Shown: piece by piece, positions 36,201 to 46,907 of the stretch
Numbering within the stretch: the stretch's first letter is position 1
Layout of the letters: each line of letters starts with the position of its first letter
Assembly (NCBI RefSeq): GCF_003473485.1
Contig: NC_053048.1
Coordinates: 23,801,255-23,865,254, forward strand
DNA length: 64,000 nucleotides
DNA from: Medicago truncatula
Taxonomy: Eukaryota > Streptophyta > Magnoliopsida > Fabales > Fabaceae
Direction of reading: 5' to 3'
Position numbers and translations under genes: made by a program
The notes under the pieces: model-generated
What the model saw: only the letters and a program-made list of their open reading frames with translations
Told to the model about the DNA's origin: nothing
Databases searched by the model: none

Positions 36201-38271
36201 ATTATCTTCTGTTCTGAAGGTTAAGAAAGAGTTGTTCTGTGCTTAATTTTTGTTTAGAAATTTTAGGTGGACATCATTTTTTTATTATGACAGAATGTAA
36301 GATTTCAAGTTCTGTTATCCCTACTTCACTCTTTGTATTTCCATTTATCGGAAGAAAAACTATAGTGCGGAAAAAGGCCTATTAAGAATCTTTGTGGTTC
36401 TATGCAGCTCATTTGAATATTTTCTCTAGCTGATACATTAATTTCTATGAGTTCATATCTTGGGTCTATGTTTTATGTTTCGTCATTGCTGCTTTAATAC
36501 ATTTTATCTGTATCTGTAATTTGTTTAGAACTGATGCAGGTAGAACTTGCAAAGCGTTTAGTAGCTTCTTCTTTTGCCAATCGTGTATTTTTTGCAAATT
36601 CTGGAACCGAAGCAAATGAAGCAGCTATTAAATTTTCCAGAAAATATCAGAAACACACATGTACTGACGGGAAAGTTCCAGCTACTGAGTTTTTAGCTTT
36701 TAGCAATTGCTTCCATGGGAGAACCCTGGGTGCACTTGCTTTGACAAGTAAAGTGCAGTACAGAACACCTTTTGAACCTGTTATGCCTGGAGTCACCTTT
36801 GTAGAGTATGGAAATGCACCGGCCGCTGTAGAGTTAATTCAGCAAGGCAAGATTGCTGCAGTTTTTGTAGAACCTATCCAAGGTGAAGGAGGAATATACA
36901 GTGCTACTAAAGAATTTCTACAGTCTCTGCGAAATGCTTGTGATGAAACTGGGGCACTTCTTGTGTTTGATGAGGTACGCGCTATCTAGTCTTCGTATCC
37001 GGTTGTACTCGTATGCCAGTAAATGAGTTCATCATGTCGTGTTTGTAAATTAAGAGAGAAAAAAAATTCAGAAATTTGCATATGTAATCAAAGCAGGCAT
37101 ACAGCAGAGGGTAATTTAAAAAAAAAAAAATTGAATTGAATGATTTTGTTAAGTAAACAAATTCTAATATCCCACTATTAAGTACATCAGAAATTGAAAT
37201 GGTTGGTGATGTGATTGTTTTTCTAAAGTTATCTTTCTTAACAGTTATTTGAAAGTGAATAATAATGAGAGTTGAAAATAATGTAGCACTGTGACTAACT
37301 AACTATAGTAAATCCACTCATGTCTTTTATCTGCTTGAATGATATTTCCTCTGTCTCATATGAAGTGTCACATTTAAAATATTTGTTGTCTCATATTATT
37401 TGTCATTTTTGAAAACAAGTGAAACTTTAATTACATTTTTCCACTAATATACCTTTATTTATTGTGTCTCAAGTCTCAACTTACTTAATTACTACACCGA
37501 GTACTATTAATAAAGGGTACTTTAGTACATTAAACTTATTTTATCATAGAAATTAGTGCACTCAATGGTTTTCTTAAGAAGTGCACATAACCTTAAACGA
37601 CACTTAATATGAGGTAGAGGGTGTAATATATAACCTACATAATTTTGAAGTGTGGTTATAGCTTTTCATATTTGCAATTGTTTCATTTGGCTATCTTTCT
37701 TTTAACAGGCATATATCATTTCTATATGATTTTGTAGGTTCAATGTGGTTTAGGTAGGTCAGGATTTCTTTGGGCTCATGAGGCTTTTGGAGTCTTCCCC
37801 GATATAATGACACTTGCCAAACCTCTTGCTGGAGGCCTACCTATTGGAGCTGTCCTCGTAACTGAGAAAGTCGCTTCTGCTATAAATTATGGCGACCACG
37901 GAAGTACTTTTGCAGGTGGTCCTCTTATTTGTAATGCTGCTCTTGCAGTTTTGAATAAAATATCCAAACCTACTTTCCTTTCTGATGTATCAAAGAAAGG
38001 TTTATACTTCAAAGAACTACTAAAACAGAAATTGGGCGGAAATCGACACGTGAAAGAGATTCGCGGTGTGGGGCTAATTATAGGAATTGATTTAGACGTG
38101 TCCGCAACACCTTTGGTAGACGCTTGCCGAGATTCTGGCCTTTTAGTATTGACAGCTGGAAAAGGTAATGTTGTTAGGCTTGTTCCACCATTGATTATAA
38201 CAGAACAGGAGATTGAACATGCAGCTGATATTCTAAGCCAAACTTTGCATGTTTTGGATGCCAATAATTAA
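33226..38271 (+). CDS. Acetylornithine aminotransferase, plastid (arginine synthesis)
   Basis: Three plus-strand exons, 33226-33669, 36540-36974 and 37738-38271, join in phase 0 through GT-AG introns to give 470 residues. The enzyme is a PLP-dependent class III aminotransferase that converts N-acetylglutamate semialdehyde and glutamate to N-acetylornithine and 2-oxoglutarate. The Schiff-base lysine is K321 in [10 protein letters not shown]. Other family marks are [43 protein letters not shown], the [15 protein letters not shown] junction across intron 2, and [14 protein letters not shown]. It matches Arabidopsis At1g80600 (WIN1) along its length. The first roughly 45 residues are rich in Ser, Thr, Asn and His and low in acidic residues, consistent with a chloroplast transit peptide. 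A polyadenylation-like AATAAA lies at 38397-38402. Intron 1 (2.9 kb) and intron 2 each carry a MITE; the exons are intact. Confidence 0.96.
33770..33940. mobile_element. hAT-like MITE, 171 bp, in intron 1 of the aminotransferase gene
   Basis: The inverted ends read CTATGAAGCACGGATACAGA on the left and CTATGAAGCACGGAGCCACG on the reverse-complemented right. The flanks are CCGGTAAC (33762-33769) and CCAGTAAC (33941-33948), an 8-bp duplication with one mismatch, as expected for the hAT superfamily. The body is rich in gacac/gtgtc. Related sequence continues at about 33970-34080. Confidence 0.7.
37345..37623. mobile_element. Stowaway-like MITE in intron 2 of the aminotransferase gene
   Basis: The left end TTTCCTCTGTCTCATATGAA and the reverse-complemented right end CACCCTCTACCTCATATTAA are imperfect inverted repeats of the CTCCCTCCGTCCC type. 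Both are followed by GTGTC, and TA dinucleotides flank them. It is an old, diverged copy of the Tc1/Mariner-derived Stowaway class. Confidence 0.6.
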
Positions 38272-38396
38272 AAGTAGGAGAAAGAGGCTTTCTTTCATGC
38301 TGGAAGTTGTCATGAAATAATCATGGACTTTCTTGCATGAAGATGTTGTGTTTGTTTTAAGAATATTGTTGCAAGGCTATGTAATATTTATTGTAT

Positions 38397-38402
38397 AATA
38401 AA
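38397..38402 (+). terminator. Polyadenylation signal of the aminotransferase gene
   Basis: AATAAA occurs 126 bases after the stop codon, preceded by T-rich sequence (tgtaatatttattgtat). This is a typical plant near-upstream element. Direct evidence is only the motif and its position. Confidence 0.5.
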
Positions 38403-40434
38403 TAAGTGGCAGATCAGATGATTTCTGTAGTTGCTTTCATTTTATGTCAGAAATGCATGTGGCTATTTTGCCATCTGAAGTGTAATAATAACTGGGAGCT
38501 TTCTTATTTTTCATGCTGTTTATCATTTATCAAAAGAAAAAAAAAGTTGAGAGCTGCTTTTATCCCCTCAACCTCTTCAAAAAACCGGATTCGTCTGGAT
38601 TCTGCAGTAAAATGACGTTTTATGCCCATTTGAAACGTTGAATCTGGATGGATTTGGTTTTTAGAAACAACAGAGGGAAGTAGCAGCTCTCAAAAAGTTT
38701 TGGACCTTATTATCGGTATGAAATATTTGAAAATCTTTTGGTTATATTTATAATTTTTCAGATAAGGTCTGTCACCATAATGAAAACTTGCTCTCAGTTG
38801 TAAGTATACCTCAATTCCATATAATATGATGAAATGTACTCCATATTTTTCACCTTAACAATGTTTTGAATCGATATTATTAACTTATATACTGTTTATA
38901 GTCACAGTGTATGCAAGAGTGTTTGAATGAGATAACACATGTCTTTTAATCAAAAAGCTTCATTCAAACTTTAGAAATGCAATAGCATAAAACTATGTTT
39001 ATAAACAGTTGTATTCAATCTGTTTGTAGTCTTCACTCCTTAGTACCATTCATCATATCCAATCATATAAAAAAAGAAGCTAACAATATAGATCAAAATA
39101 AAGGTCAGCCCCCAGGCAGCGGATTGACTAGTTTTTTTTTTTTTTTTTTGTCTTTTAATTTTCTCTTGATAAAATAAAAAACCGCAAGTGGAGAGCGTAT
39201 GAGTTGGCTAAATCTAAAGCAAGTTAGCAGACTTACGACAAACTAGTGGTAACTAGGATCCAAACATGGAATTGCTCCTAAAATAAGTTGTATACGAACA
39301 TGATGATGAATATGCCAGGTTTTCTACAATTGTGAACAATCAAGTTATCAAAGCAATGGAGGAGTCAATAAAATGTAAGAATCAGAGGGAGGATCAAATA
39401 AGATTTAAAACAAAATACAACATAGTCCTTGTTTCTATGATGTTTGTTATACAACATAGTCCTTATTTCAGTGATGTTTGTTGACAACCTATGTCTACTT
39501 CAACTAAGTGTGTTGGAAATTCTAAAAGTTGTTTTGGGTGTGCTGTACACTTTGAATGAAGGAATTAAAAAAATTGTGAGTCTCTTTAACTAAAAAAATA
39601 ATAATAAATGAAGTGAATTCTTGTCGTGAAGAATAAAGAAATTGTGAGCCTCTTGAAGAATAAAAAGGAGCAGTTGTGAGCCTCTTGAAGTGGATTCTTG
39701 TGAGCCTTTGTAAAAGCACAAAACTCTATTCTTTCACATTTGTGAATTCTTGATTTGTCTGTATGTTCATTTTTGTGTTTGTGAATACTCGTGAACATGG
39801 ATAAATGTGAGGAGATTAGTGGTAGATAGACAACCCCATGTGGCAGACCCCCACCATATGGCGAACCCCCATTATACACCTCATACATATTTTTATTAAG
39901 TATAATGGGGCAATTTTGTCCAACATACTAAGCAACTTTCTATCCTCTCTTCTATCTCTTCCTTCCCCCTCTCTCGTGACTTTTTCTCCCTCATCGGACA
40001 CCACCACCAAGTCACACCCTCCCACCATCGTCGCCCTCTGTCCTCAACCTTAAATCTCACCACCGCCACCACTGTCACCCTCAGATATAACCACCACCAT
40101 CGCCATCTCTTACACTCTCGTCTCACCATCACCACCATCCTCACCATCAGTTCTCACCACCATCGTCATTGTCGTCACTCTCAAATCTCACGACCACCAC
40201 CACCATCATTGTCACTCTCAGATCTAACAACCACTATCACCATCTCTCACACTCTCGTGTCGCCATCATCCCCATTGAGAAGATAGAGAGAGATTTAAAA
40301 CAAAATAACACACAAATGAGTATAATGGAGGTATGAAGAGGAACAAAAGGAAAAAGGTGTCTAAGAATAGTTACTCATGTGAGTAGTGAATACTCATGAA
40401 TGTAAGCACTCTTTCTGTGTTGTGAAAAAATAAA
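38403..40434. other. Intergenic; GAGCCTCTTGAAG repeats and a CACCATC-rich low-complexity tract
   Basis: No gene. Between about 39575 and 39710 the string ttgtgagcctcttgaag recurs. Between about 39930 and 40280 the DNA is a degenerate tandem of CACCACC/ATCGTC with recurrent ctcacactctcgt, period roughly 110-120 bp, which makes long but meaningless frames on both strands. A T-run of about 18 lies near 39131-39149. Confidence 0.5.
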
Positions 40435-41214
40435 GGGTTAATTAAGTTTTTGATCCCTATAAAAATAAATCACACTTTTTAGTCCCTACAAAATTTTCCG
40501 TTAGTGTTTCTAGTCCCTGTTAAATTAAAATTTGTTTAATTATGCTTAAAATTTTAAATTTTTTAACGATTTTTTACATACTTGTTTAAAACATTATAAA
40601 AGGTTCCGCCACAATAAATTAGCTCAAAATTTTATTTTTAGGTCCAAATTTTCGTTTGTTTTATCTTGAATTTTTCGCGTTTTAAAAAAATTATATTTAA
40701 TTCATTACATGTTAGAAAATTCTAATTTTTTATAAAAGAGATTATTATAATGTTCTTAACATGTCTGTTAAAAATCATTTAAAAATATAAAAGTTTAAGT
40801 ATAATTAAACAAATTTCAATTTAATAGGGATCAACACATACTTTTAGTCCTTGTAAAATTAAAATTTCCTTAATTGTGCTTAAACTTTTAAATTTGTAAC
40901 ATATTTTTCACATACTTACTGAGAATATTATACAAAGTTCCTCCGCAAAAAAAAAAACTTAAAATTTTATTATTAGGTCCAAATTTTCATTAATATAATC
41001 TTGAAAATTTGGCTTTTAGAAAAATTCATATTTAATTCATTACATGTTAAAAAACTAAATTTTTTTATAAAAGAGTGTCTTACGATGTTATGAACATGTA
41101 TATAAAAAATATTTCAAAAATTTAGAATTTTAAACATAATTAAACAAATTTAATTTAACAGGGACTAAAAACAAAACTGCAGATATTGATAGGGATCAAA
41201 AACTTAATTAACCC
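40435..41214. mobile_element. Mutator-type element, 780 bp, 9-bp TSD, internally duplicated
   Basis: Flanked by AAAAATAAA at 40426-40434 and 41215-41223. The ends are GGGTTAATTAAGTTTTTGAT on both sides (right end reverse-complemented), continuing CCCTAT. The sequence from about 40500 to 40830 is repeated in diverged form at about 40840-41160 (for example aatttaattcattacatgtta in both). No coding frame. Confidence 0.88.
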
Positions 41215-42538
41215 AAAAATAAATTGTTTGTGATTAACTAATTCATTAAAAAAATAGATTAATTAATTCTAGCATAAATTCTGTTAATTTTTTTTAATTC
41301 TAGCGTAAATAAATATTTCTGAATAATAGATTAATACTACTTATCTCTTATTTCTCAGAAAAATTACTACTCCATGCATTTTTCTTTTATAGCAACCGAT
41401 CATTTTTTCTGCGTGACTAAGGCTTAGGTGAATTTTTTAAGATGCTTTTTATATGGTTCTTGATGTTCTTAACTTCACAATTTTATCAAGATGGTTACAA
41501 TCACAAAAAATGTGTGTATTTTAAATTAGAAATCATAAGAAAAACATCTAAAAAATGACTTGGTTGGGGGGGGGGGGGGGGTGCTGGTGGCGTGGTGGTT
41601 GAACCAAAGACTTAAATATTGAACATATGCAACTGAAAATATTAGTTGGAGTAAGAGTAATTGACCTCTTTCTGTTTTTATTTTTTTGTCTAATAGCTTT
41701 GTGGTTAGAAATCTACTCTTCAATGACAAGTTTGAATTACCCCATTTAAAGGAAGACAATTGTTGTAGTTGGAATGCACCTTACCCTAACTAATGACGAT
41801 TTTATGGCGGAATCAAACTTTTGATGATATCTTAAGTTGATCTAAGCAACTTCATCCGCATACCAAACGTGTTCCACCATCGTTGTGTCTCTGAGCTTCT
41901 CCCCCGTTGAATTGCGTATGAACGTTGATCCACCCGGCCATTGTTTTAAATCTACACAATAAGAAACAAAAAACAATCAATAAAAAACTTATTCAAACAT
42001 TTTGTCAAACACTTGATGTGCACGTAATACATTGACTCTTAAATTCATAAAAATAACCCTAAAATTATAAATCATATAGTCTTCTTACTAAAATAAAAAA
42101 AAAATTAGTCATGTAAATCTACTCTAAAACTAACATCTATCCTAAAAATTAATTATAACATGTAAAACTAACATCTATCCTAAAAAAATTAGTCTTCTTA
42201 AAAGTTTATTTGTTTTTTTCATTATACGTTTCACTTCATCAAAATACTAAAAATCTTGAAGGAAAAAAAATCATATCTATCACACTAAACTTATTCACAC
42301 CTTGTAGAGTTTGTAGGTGTTCAAATTTTTGAGAGAGTATTCTTTCTTTCAAAAAAAAGGGAGTACTGCTTATAGAGTTTAGAGAGAAAGTATTTTGGCT
42401 AGAGTATTTTCTTCCACTAAAGTCTCAAAGGATGTGATTGAAACTATTTATAGAAATATTGTGCTAATATTTTCCAAAATGACATAAATAAATCATGACT
42501 TTATAATATAGGTTAAAGGTTTTTATTGATTGGATAGC
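41215..42538. other. Intergenic with a 16-base G run
   Basis: AT-rich sequence apart from an uninterrupted G16 at 41566-41581. At about 41800-41950 the minus strand reads MAGWINVHTQFNGGEAQRHN, a short unassigned frame. Nothing else was recognised. Confidence 0.35.
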
Positions 42539-42680
42539 ACATTCATTTGCTTTTTGAATGCTTTTCATGTTGGCATGCATATGTCTTTCAACTTCAATCT
42601 CAGAGATTCACATTCATTTGCTTTTTGAATGCTTTTCATGTTGGCATGCATATGTCTTTCAACTTCAATCTCAGAGATTC
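42539..42680. repeat. Perfect 71-bp tandem duplication
   Basis: The 71-base unit beginning acattcatttgctttttgaa and ending atctcagagattc occurs twice head to tail without a difference (42539-42609 and 42610-42680). The identity implies a recent duplication, or an assembly repeat. It lies just outside the left cluster of paired palindromes. Confidence 0.9.
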
Positions 42681-42818
42681 CATAAATTGGATGGTCCCTC
42701 ACTCAACCAATTTTTTAACAAACAGTACCCCACATGTGTTGTCCTATTGTCATTGGTAATATATATTAAAAACTTTAGATAAAAACAAAAAATAAAAAAA
42801 CATTGACCTGAAATTTAT

Positions 42819-42926
42819 GCACGGTCGTGCGTTCATATGACACGATCGTGCATATATTCACTGGAATCAAACGTTATAACTCCTGGTTATTAAACACGAT
42901 CGTGCATTAAAATGACACGATCGTGC
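42819..42926. promoter_or_regulatory. Left cluster of paired 12-bp near-palindromes (4 sites)
   Basis: Sites GCACGGTCGTGC (42819-42830), ACACGATCGTGC (42840-42851), ACACGATCGTGC (42894-42905) and ACACGATCGTGC (42915-42926) form two pairs. Within each pair the starts are exactly 21 bp apart, two turns of B-DNA. The intervening bases differ, so the spacing is conserved rather than the sequence. The same architecture recurs at 45943-46199 and 49797-49881. Confidence 0.85.
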
Positions 42927-42967
42927 CAAACATCAATGGTCCCCAAAATGAGAATTCCTGCGAAAAT

Positions 42968-43290
42968 AAAAAAGAATAATAAAAAAAAGGTTTTTGGTTG
43001 TGGGAATCAAACCCAACCCCTCCACCTCCTAAGGACATATTCGTTACCAATTAGCCACATGGAGCGCGTTCGTTAAGTTTTCAACTTCACCTGTCTATAT
43101 CCTTACAAAAGGAGACATCCTGTCAAAACGAAAAAGAATAACAAAAAAAAAGGAGGGGTTTTCGGTGGTGGGAATCAAACCCAAACCCTCCACCTCCTAA
43201 GGACACATTCTTTACCAATTAGCCACATGGGGCGCGTTCGATAATTTTTCAACTTCACATGTATATAACTTTTACTATGGCATCATTTAA
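42968..43290 (-). repeat. Two tandem tRNA-like (SINE-type) units, about 168-bp period
   Basis: Read on the minus strand, each unit contains TGTGGCTAATTGGTAA (A-box-like) and, about 30 bases later, GGGTTTGATTCCCAC (B-box-like), at tRNA-like spacing. The two copies share ggaatcaaaccc at 43003 and 43171, a 168-bp offset, and are roughly 85-90 percent alike by eye. The unit may be a tRNA-derived SINE or a tRNA-gene relic. The clover-leaf is too degraded to assign an isotype. Confidence 0.6.
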
Positions 43291-43294
43291 TATT

Positions 43295-43735
43295 GGGGTT
43301 TGCTAGAACACACCCACTTGTTTTTGTTAGAAGGTGTGTTATAGCAACATACACCTTAAGGTGTATTTATTACTCCTCCGTCCCTAATTATAAGATCCTT
43401 TTGAGAATTTTTTTTGTCCCTTTTTATAAGACCCCTTTGTTATTTCCAACTACATTAATTATTTCTTTACATACATGCCCCTATTTATTATACATCTTTT
43501 TCTTCAATCAACAATAAATAACATGTTGAAAACATAAATTAACCTTCTTTCTTAAAGGATAAAATTGTAAAAACAATAGTGATTACAAACAACCTTAATA
43601 CAAATATCCACTATCTTAATTCCCGTGATTTTGGCAAAATGGTCTTATATATAGGGACGGAGGGAGTAACTTTTTAGTTATAACTTGCTAAAATACTCCC
43701 ACATAAAAACGGTTGGGTGTGTTCTAGCAAATTCC
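43295..43735. mobile_element. Mutator-type MITE, 9-bp TSD, carrying a nested Stowaway
   Basis: Perfect duplication TTTAATATT at 43286-43294 and 43736-43744. The left end is GGGGTTTGCTAGAACACACC and the reverse-complemented right end GGAATTTGCTAGAACACACC. Without the nested insertion the element would be about 145 bp. Confidence 0.88.
43373..43666. mobile_element. Stowaway MITE nested in the Mutator-type MITE
   Basis: The left end is CTCCTCCGTCCCTAATTATA and the reverse-complemented right end CTCCCTCCGTCCCTATATAT. TA target duplications flank it (43371-43372 and 43667-43668). These are canonical Stowaway (Tc1/Mariner-type) termini. Confidence 0.88.
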
Positions 43736-44525
43736 TTTAATATTAATTTCATTTATAACATTTAACATTATAAATGAAATTATTGAATAAGAATCCTTTA
43801 TATTTAAACTTAATTAAGTTCATTTTTAATCATACCTAATCTCATTAAATATAATCAATTATAACAAAATAATTTAATCTGTTAATCATTAATGTTCTAA
43901 TCATTATATCATTAATGATTTCTCAACAACACACAAAACCACACCTTTCCCCCAAATCAATTTCACGTGTTCATTATTCTCAACCTTCTTGTTATTCTAC
44001 TTCATTCTTCTTCATCCAAGCACTAGCACTAGCATTCTCAACCTGTCCAGATCTACACTAAGTATAAGGTAATTAACCTCCATTTCTTCTATCTCTTTTA
44101 CTTAATTTCATGCATGCATTTGGATGCTATTTATTGAATGTTGAAATAGCTAAATTATTATATTCATAATGATTGTTGGCTTATTTTTGTTATAGTTATT
44201 CTTAAGAGTATGAATTAGTTTCTGATTTGTTGGGTGTTCTTTGTCCTGCATGTTTGTTAAATGGAAAAGGGGCTTCTCCTTAATTGCTATTAGGAAATGT
44301 AAAATACCACTATTTTGGTTTTTTTGGTTGCTTATCAATCTTGTGTTAGTATGTAAATGAACCCATAACCTTTACCATAGTCAAAATATAAGTGGGTTTT
44401 TAATTGTTGTTACTAATACTAATATATTTGTACAATTAATCCATGAAAATTGTTACTACTACCCTTTAGAATTTAACTAGTAATTTCGGTTTTTTTGTTT
44501 TCAACAGGAAGAGAAATTTTGAAAA

Positions 44526-45255
44526 ATGGCTTCTAAGGGAAAGGGTGTTCATGTTGGCGGCACTTCTTGCGGAACGAAGAAACAGGGTAAACTAAATGAG
44601 AGGGGACTTATTCTAAACAAATCTGAGAGGGAAAGGTACAAAATGCTTTTGAACAGAGACATTGTACCAAATAGGTATCCCGATTCAGCAACTTTACAGG
44701 CATTGGGTATAGACGACAATGTCACAACATTAATTAGTAACATTGGCTGGAAAGATTTCGTGGGGGAGACGCACTTCACCTTCGAAACGAGTACATTTGA
44801 ATTTTTGAGTACAGTCAATTTTAATCATGATACACACAATACCACACACCCAAACCACACTGTTTCATTTAGTTTGGGCAACGTGGAATACAACATGTCC
44901 CTCACCGAATTTAGTGACATAATGGGATTTGAAAGCACGGGGGTCATTCATGTATCCCGTAACCATGATGTCAGGCACCGAGGATATGACAAACATGGGT
45001 TTTGGTTTCAAATAACTGGCCGAAAACGTTATGAATGTAAAACTGCCAAGGCCAGCATGATACAAAACTCAGTTTTCCGATACTTGCATAGAGTAATGGC
45101 ATGCACCATTTTCGGTAGGCCGGAAACTGCAACAGTGAGGTCTGATGAGCTATTCCTTCTATGGGCTATGGTTCATAAATGTCCTGTAAACACGGGCTAT
45201 TACTTATTAGACCATCTGACATATGTGGCGGAACAACCCAAAGGTAAGATAGTGG

Positions 45256-45294
<39 letters not shown>

Positions 45295-45771
45295 GAAAGA
45301 GGAATTGATGGAAACTATACCATTGATATTGATTTATGTAAACAGATACATATGATAAGGGATCTAGATGGGAACAATATGAATTTTATATTGTTGGTAT
45401 TCGATGAAGATTCAATCTTGTTGCCATATACATCGAGAACTGACGTAACAATTCCGGAAAATTGGCTTTATATAGATTTAGATTCCCGGGTACCTAAAGA
45501 GGGGCCTGCCAAAGACGAAGAAATGGGTGATTACCGGGAGGATAAACAACCAACGGAGGGTTCAAAAGATGACAATGATTGGCGTCAAAGGATGGAGGCG
45601 AAGGTTGACAGAACGTATGAGGAGGTTGCACTCGTCAAACATATGCTTGCAGCAACAATGCGGCAACTCAACATCCAATATCCCCCCCCCCCCCCCCCCC
45701 CCCCCCCCCAAGTCCATGATAATAAAGTTACACCTATTCAACTTTATTGCTTTGTTTTGGCTGCATTTTGA
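44526..45771 (+). mobile_element. Athila-ORF1-like / putative plant transposon protein gene
   Basis: An open stretch from 44526 begins MASKGKGVHVGG and a Lys/Arg-rich N-terminus. A globular domain follows with RYPDSATLQALGIDDNV, ISNIGWKDFV, EFLSTVNF, VEYNMSLTEFSDIMGF and SDELFLLWAMVHKCPV. This is the pattern of proteins annotated in legumes as Arabidopsis retrotransposon ORF1 or putative plant transposon protein. A second open stretch (45352-45771) holds ENWLYIDLDSRVP and a coiled-coil-like tail. A leader donor-like AAG/GTAATT near 44069 and a pyrimidine-rich acceptor ending TTTTCAACAG near 44508 precede the ATG, giving a gene-like layout. No LTRs, pol or gag were found nearby, so membership of an LTR element is not established. 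The 36-kDa-scale protein may instead belong to the palindrome-flanked element proposed here. Confidence 0.6.
45257..45293 (+). repeat. Uninterrupted run of 37 G
   Basis: A G37 homopolymer begins 13 bases after a donor-like GTAAGA, between the two open stretches of the ORF1-like gene. A C28 run at 45682-45709 lies near the 3' end of the same gene. Such runs are hard to sequence, so the exact lengths are uncertain. Confidence 0.9.
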
Positions 45772-45942
45772 AAGTACTCCTTTAAGAGCTTTTCAAGTTT
45801 CCATAGGGTATGTTATGAACAATGATCCGATTATAATTATGGTGTAAATTATATTTGATCTTTAACTTGTTTGCATGTTAACATAACACATTGTTTTTTT
45901 TGTACTAATGATGGTTGTTGAAACTGGATAATGCCAGAAAAT

Positions 45943-46199
45943 ACATGACCGTGCCAAATTCACGCACGACCGTGCACGTAAGCAATACAGGAAAAAACCC
46001 TACCTGATAGATACACACGACCGTGCGTTTAACATGCACGGGCGTGGGTTTTTAAAAAGACATTTACATAACAAATTCCAGTAAGTTACGGCACGACCGT
46101 TTCAACTAATAGCACGGTCGTGCGTAACATCAATTATACTTCAAACCCAGGAATAACACACTTTAAGCACGACCTTTTCAAACCATAGCATAGTCGTGT
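45943..46199. promoter_or_regulatory. Central cluster of paired 12-bp near-palindromes (8 sites)
   Basis: Four pairs start at 45943/45964, 46015/46036, 46091/46112 and 46167/46188. Every pair has a 21-bp offset, and successive pairs are 72, 76 and 76 bp apart. Sites range from perfect (GCACGACCGTGC at 45964, GCACGGTCGTGC at 46112) to decayed (GCACGACCTTTT at 46167). The cluster lies between the 3' ends of the convergent ORF1-like and GRF genes. Confidence 0.85.
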
Positions 46200-46264
46200 T
46201 ACTACAAATCCTTCCTTTTAAAATTAATTAACAAAATACTTATTTCATTCAGTACAATACAAAA

Positions 46265-46316
46265 TTGGCAAATTCTATGGTACACCAATGAATTTGGGTG
46301 TATCGGTACACCCAAA
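46265..46316. repeat. Single MITE end of the GGCAAATT..ATGGTACAC family
   Basis: The run ggcaaattctatggtacacc followed by gtgtatcggtacaccc matches the reverse-complemented right terminus of the MITE at 32525-32930. No opposite end is evident nearby. The coiled-coil frame of the GRF gene reads into it on the minus strand. Confidence 0.6.
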
Positions 46317-46496
46317 TGAACTATTGGACCATCCTACCTCTTCCTTCAGCAAAGATACCTCATCATCTAGACTTTCTTTTACTAAAAACAACTCCTCCAT
46401 GGCAATCTTCTTACAAATGGCAATTTCCAGATCCACATTTTTTTTCACTTCAAGCAAATTTTCTTTGTTTTCCTCGTCGGCCAAATGCACTTGAGC

Positions 46497-46907
46497 TTAT
46501 AAGATTTTACTCATTTTTAAAATCTCCATCCCAAATTCCTTCTTCACAGTGTCGATCTCTTCCTCCATTACTTTTTTCATCTCAGCCAACTTACCTTCAA
46601 GTTCTTTCTTCATAGCATCAAACTTCAAAGCTTGATCAGCTAGTGCACCATCCAATTCATCATCAATCTCCATCATTCTACTATCCACCTTTTGTGTAGT
46701 TTCTGTTTCACATCCAATAGGTTCACACCATAGAAAAAATCCACAATTTTCTTCTGGTTTCTCGTGCTTGCAACGGTAAAACAACCGATTACGATTTTCC
46801 TCAGTCATTGCGACCTTAATAACAGCTACATTTCGACATAAGCAAAACTTCTTGGAATATCTAATCCAACCACCTTTGTTGCTTGATGAGGCCTTTGATC
46901 CATTCAT
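46497..46907 (-). CDS. GRF-type zinc-finger protein with coiled coil
   Basis: A 136-residue minus-strand frame. Residues 17-64 are a GRF-type zinc finger (RYSKKFCLCRNVAVIKV ... CGFFLWCEP) with likely ligands C22, C24, C46 and C55. Residues about 75-130 form a heptad-rich coiled coil (DGALADQALKFDAMKKELEG). A further coiled-coil stretch lies just downstream on the same strand at 46490-46275. GRF fingers bind single-stranded nucleic acid in animal APE2, TOP3A and NEIL3; the many short plant copies are of unknown function and often lie in repeats. The locus has a promoter-like layout: TATATAAAA at 47426-47418, a leader ending at a good donor (CAAC/GTAAGTGT, 47255) and an acceptor TTATCAG at 46914 just before the ATG. 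It converges with the ORF1-like gene and is bracketed by the paired palindromes. Confidence 0.7.
   Translation of the reverse strand: MNGSKASSSNKGGWIRYSKKFCLCRNVAVIKVAMTEENRNRLFYRCKHEKPEENCGFFLWCEPIGCETETTQKVDSRMMEIDDELDGALADQALKFDAMKKELEGKLAEMKKVMEEEIDTVKKEFGMEILKMSKIL

Noticed and set aside
36540-36974. ATG at 36534 as start of a separate aminotransferase gene
   Set aside because: It lies in the intron just before the acceptor gatgcag; the exon continues the plastid enzyme in phase from exon 1.
39838-40147. Overlapping frames on both strands in the CACCATC tract
   Set aside because: Tandem low-complexity DNA keeps several frames open by chance; no splice or promoter context.
42539-42680. 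The 71-bp direct repeat as LTRs or a target duplication of the palindrome element
   Set aside because: The copies are adjacent, not at both ends of the element, so it is a plain tandem duplication.
44526-45771. Calling the ORF1-like gene part of a complete Athila element
   Set aside because: No LTRs, primer-binding site or pol were found on either side, and leader splice signals suggest a different kind of unit.
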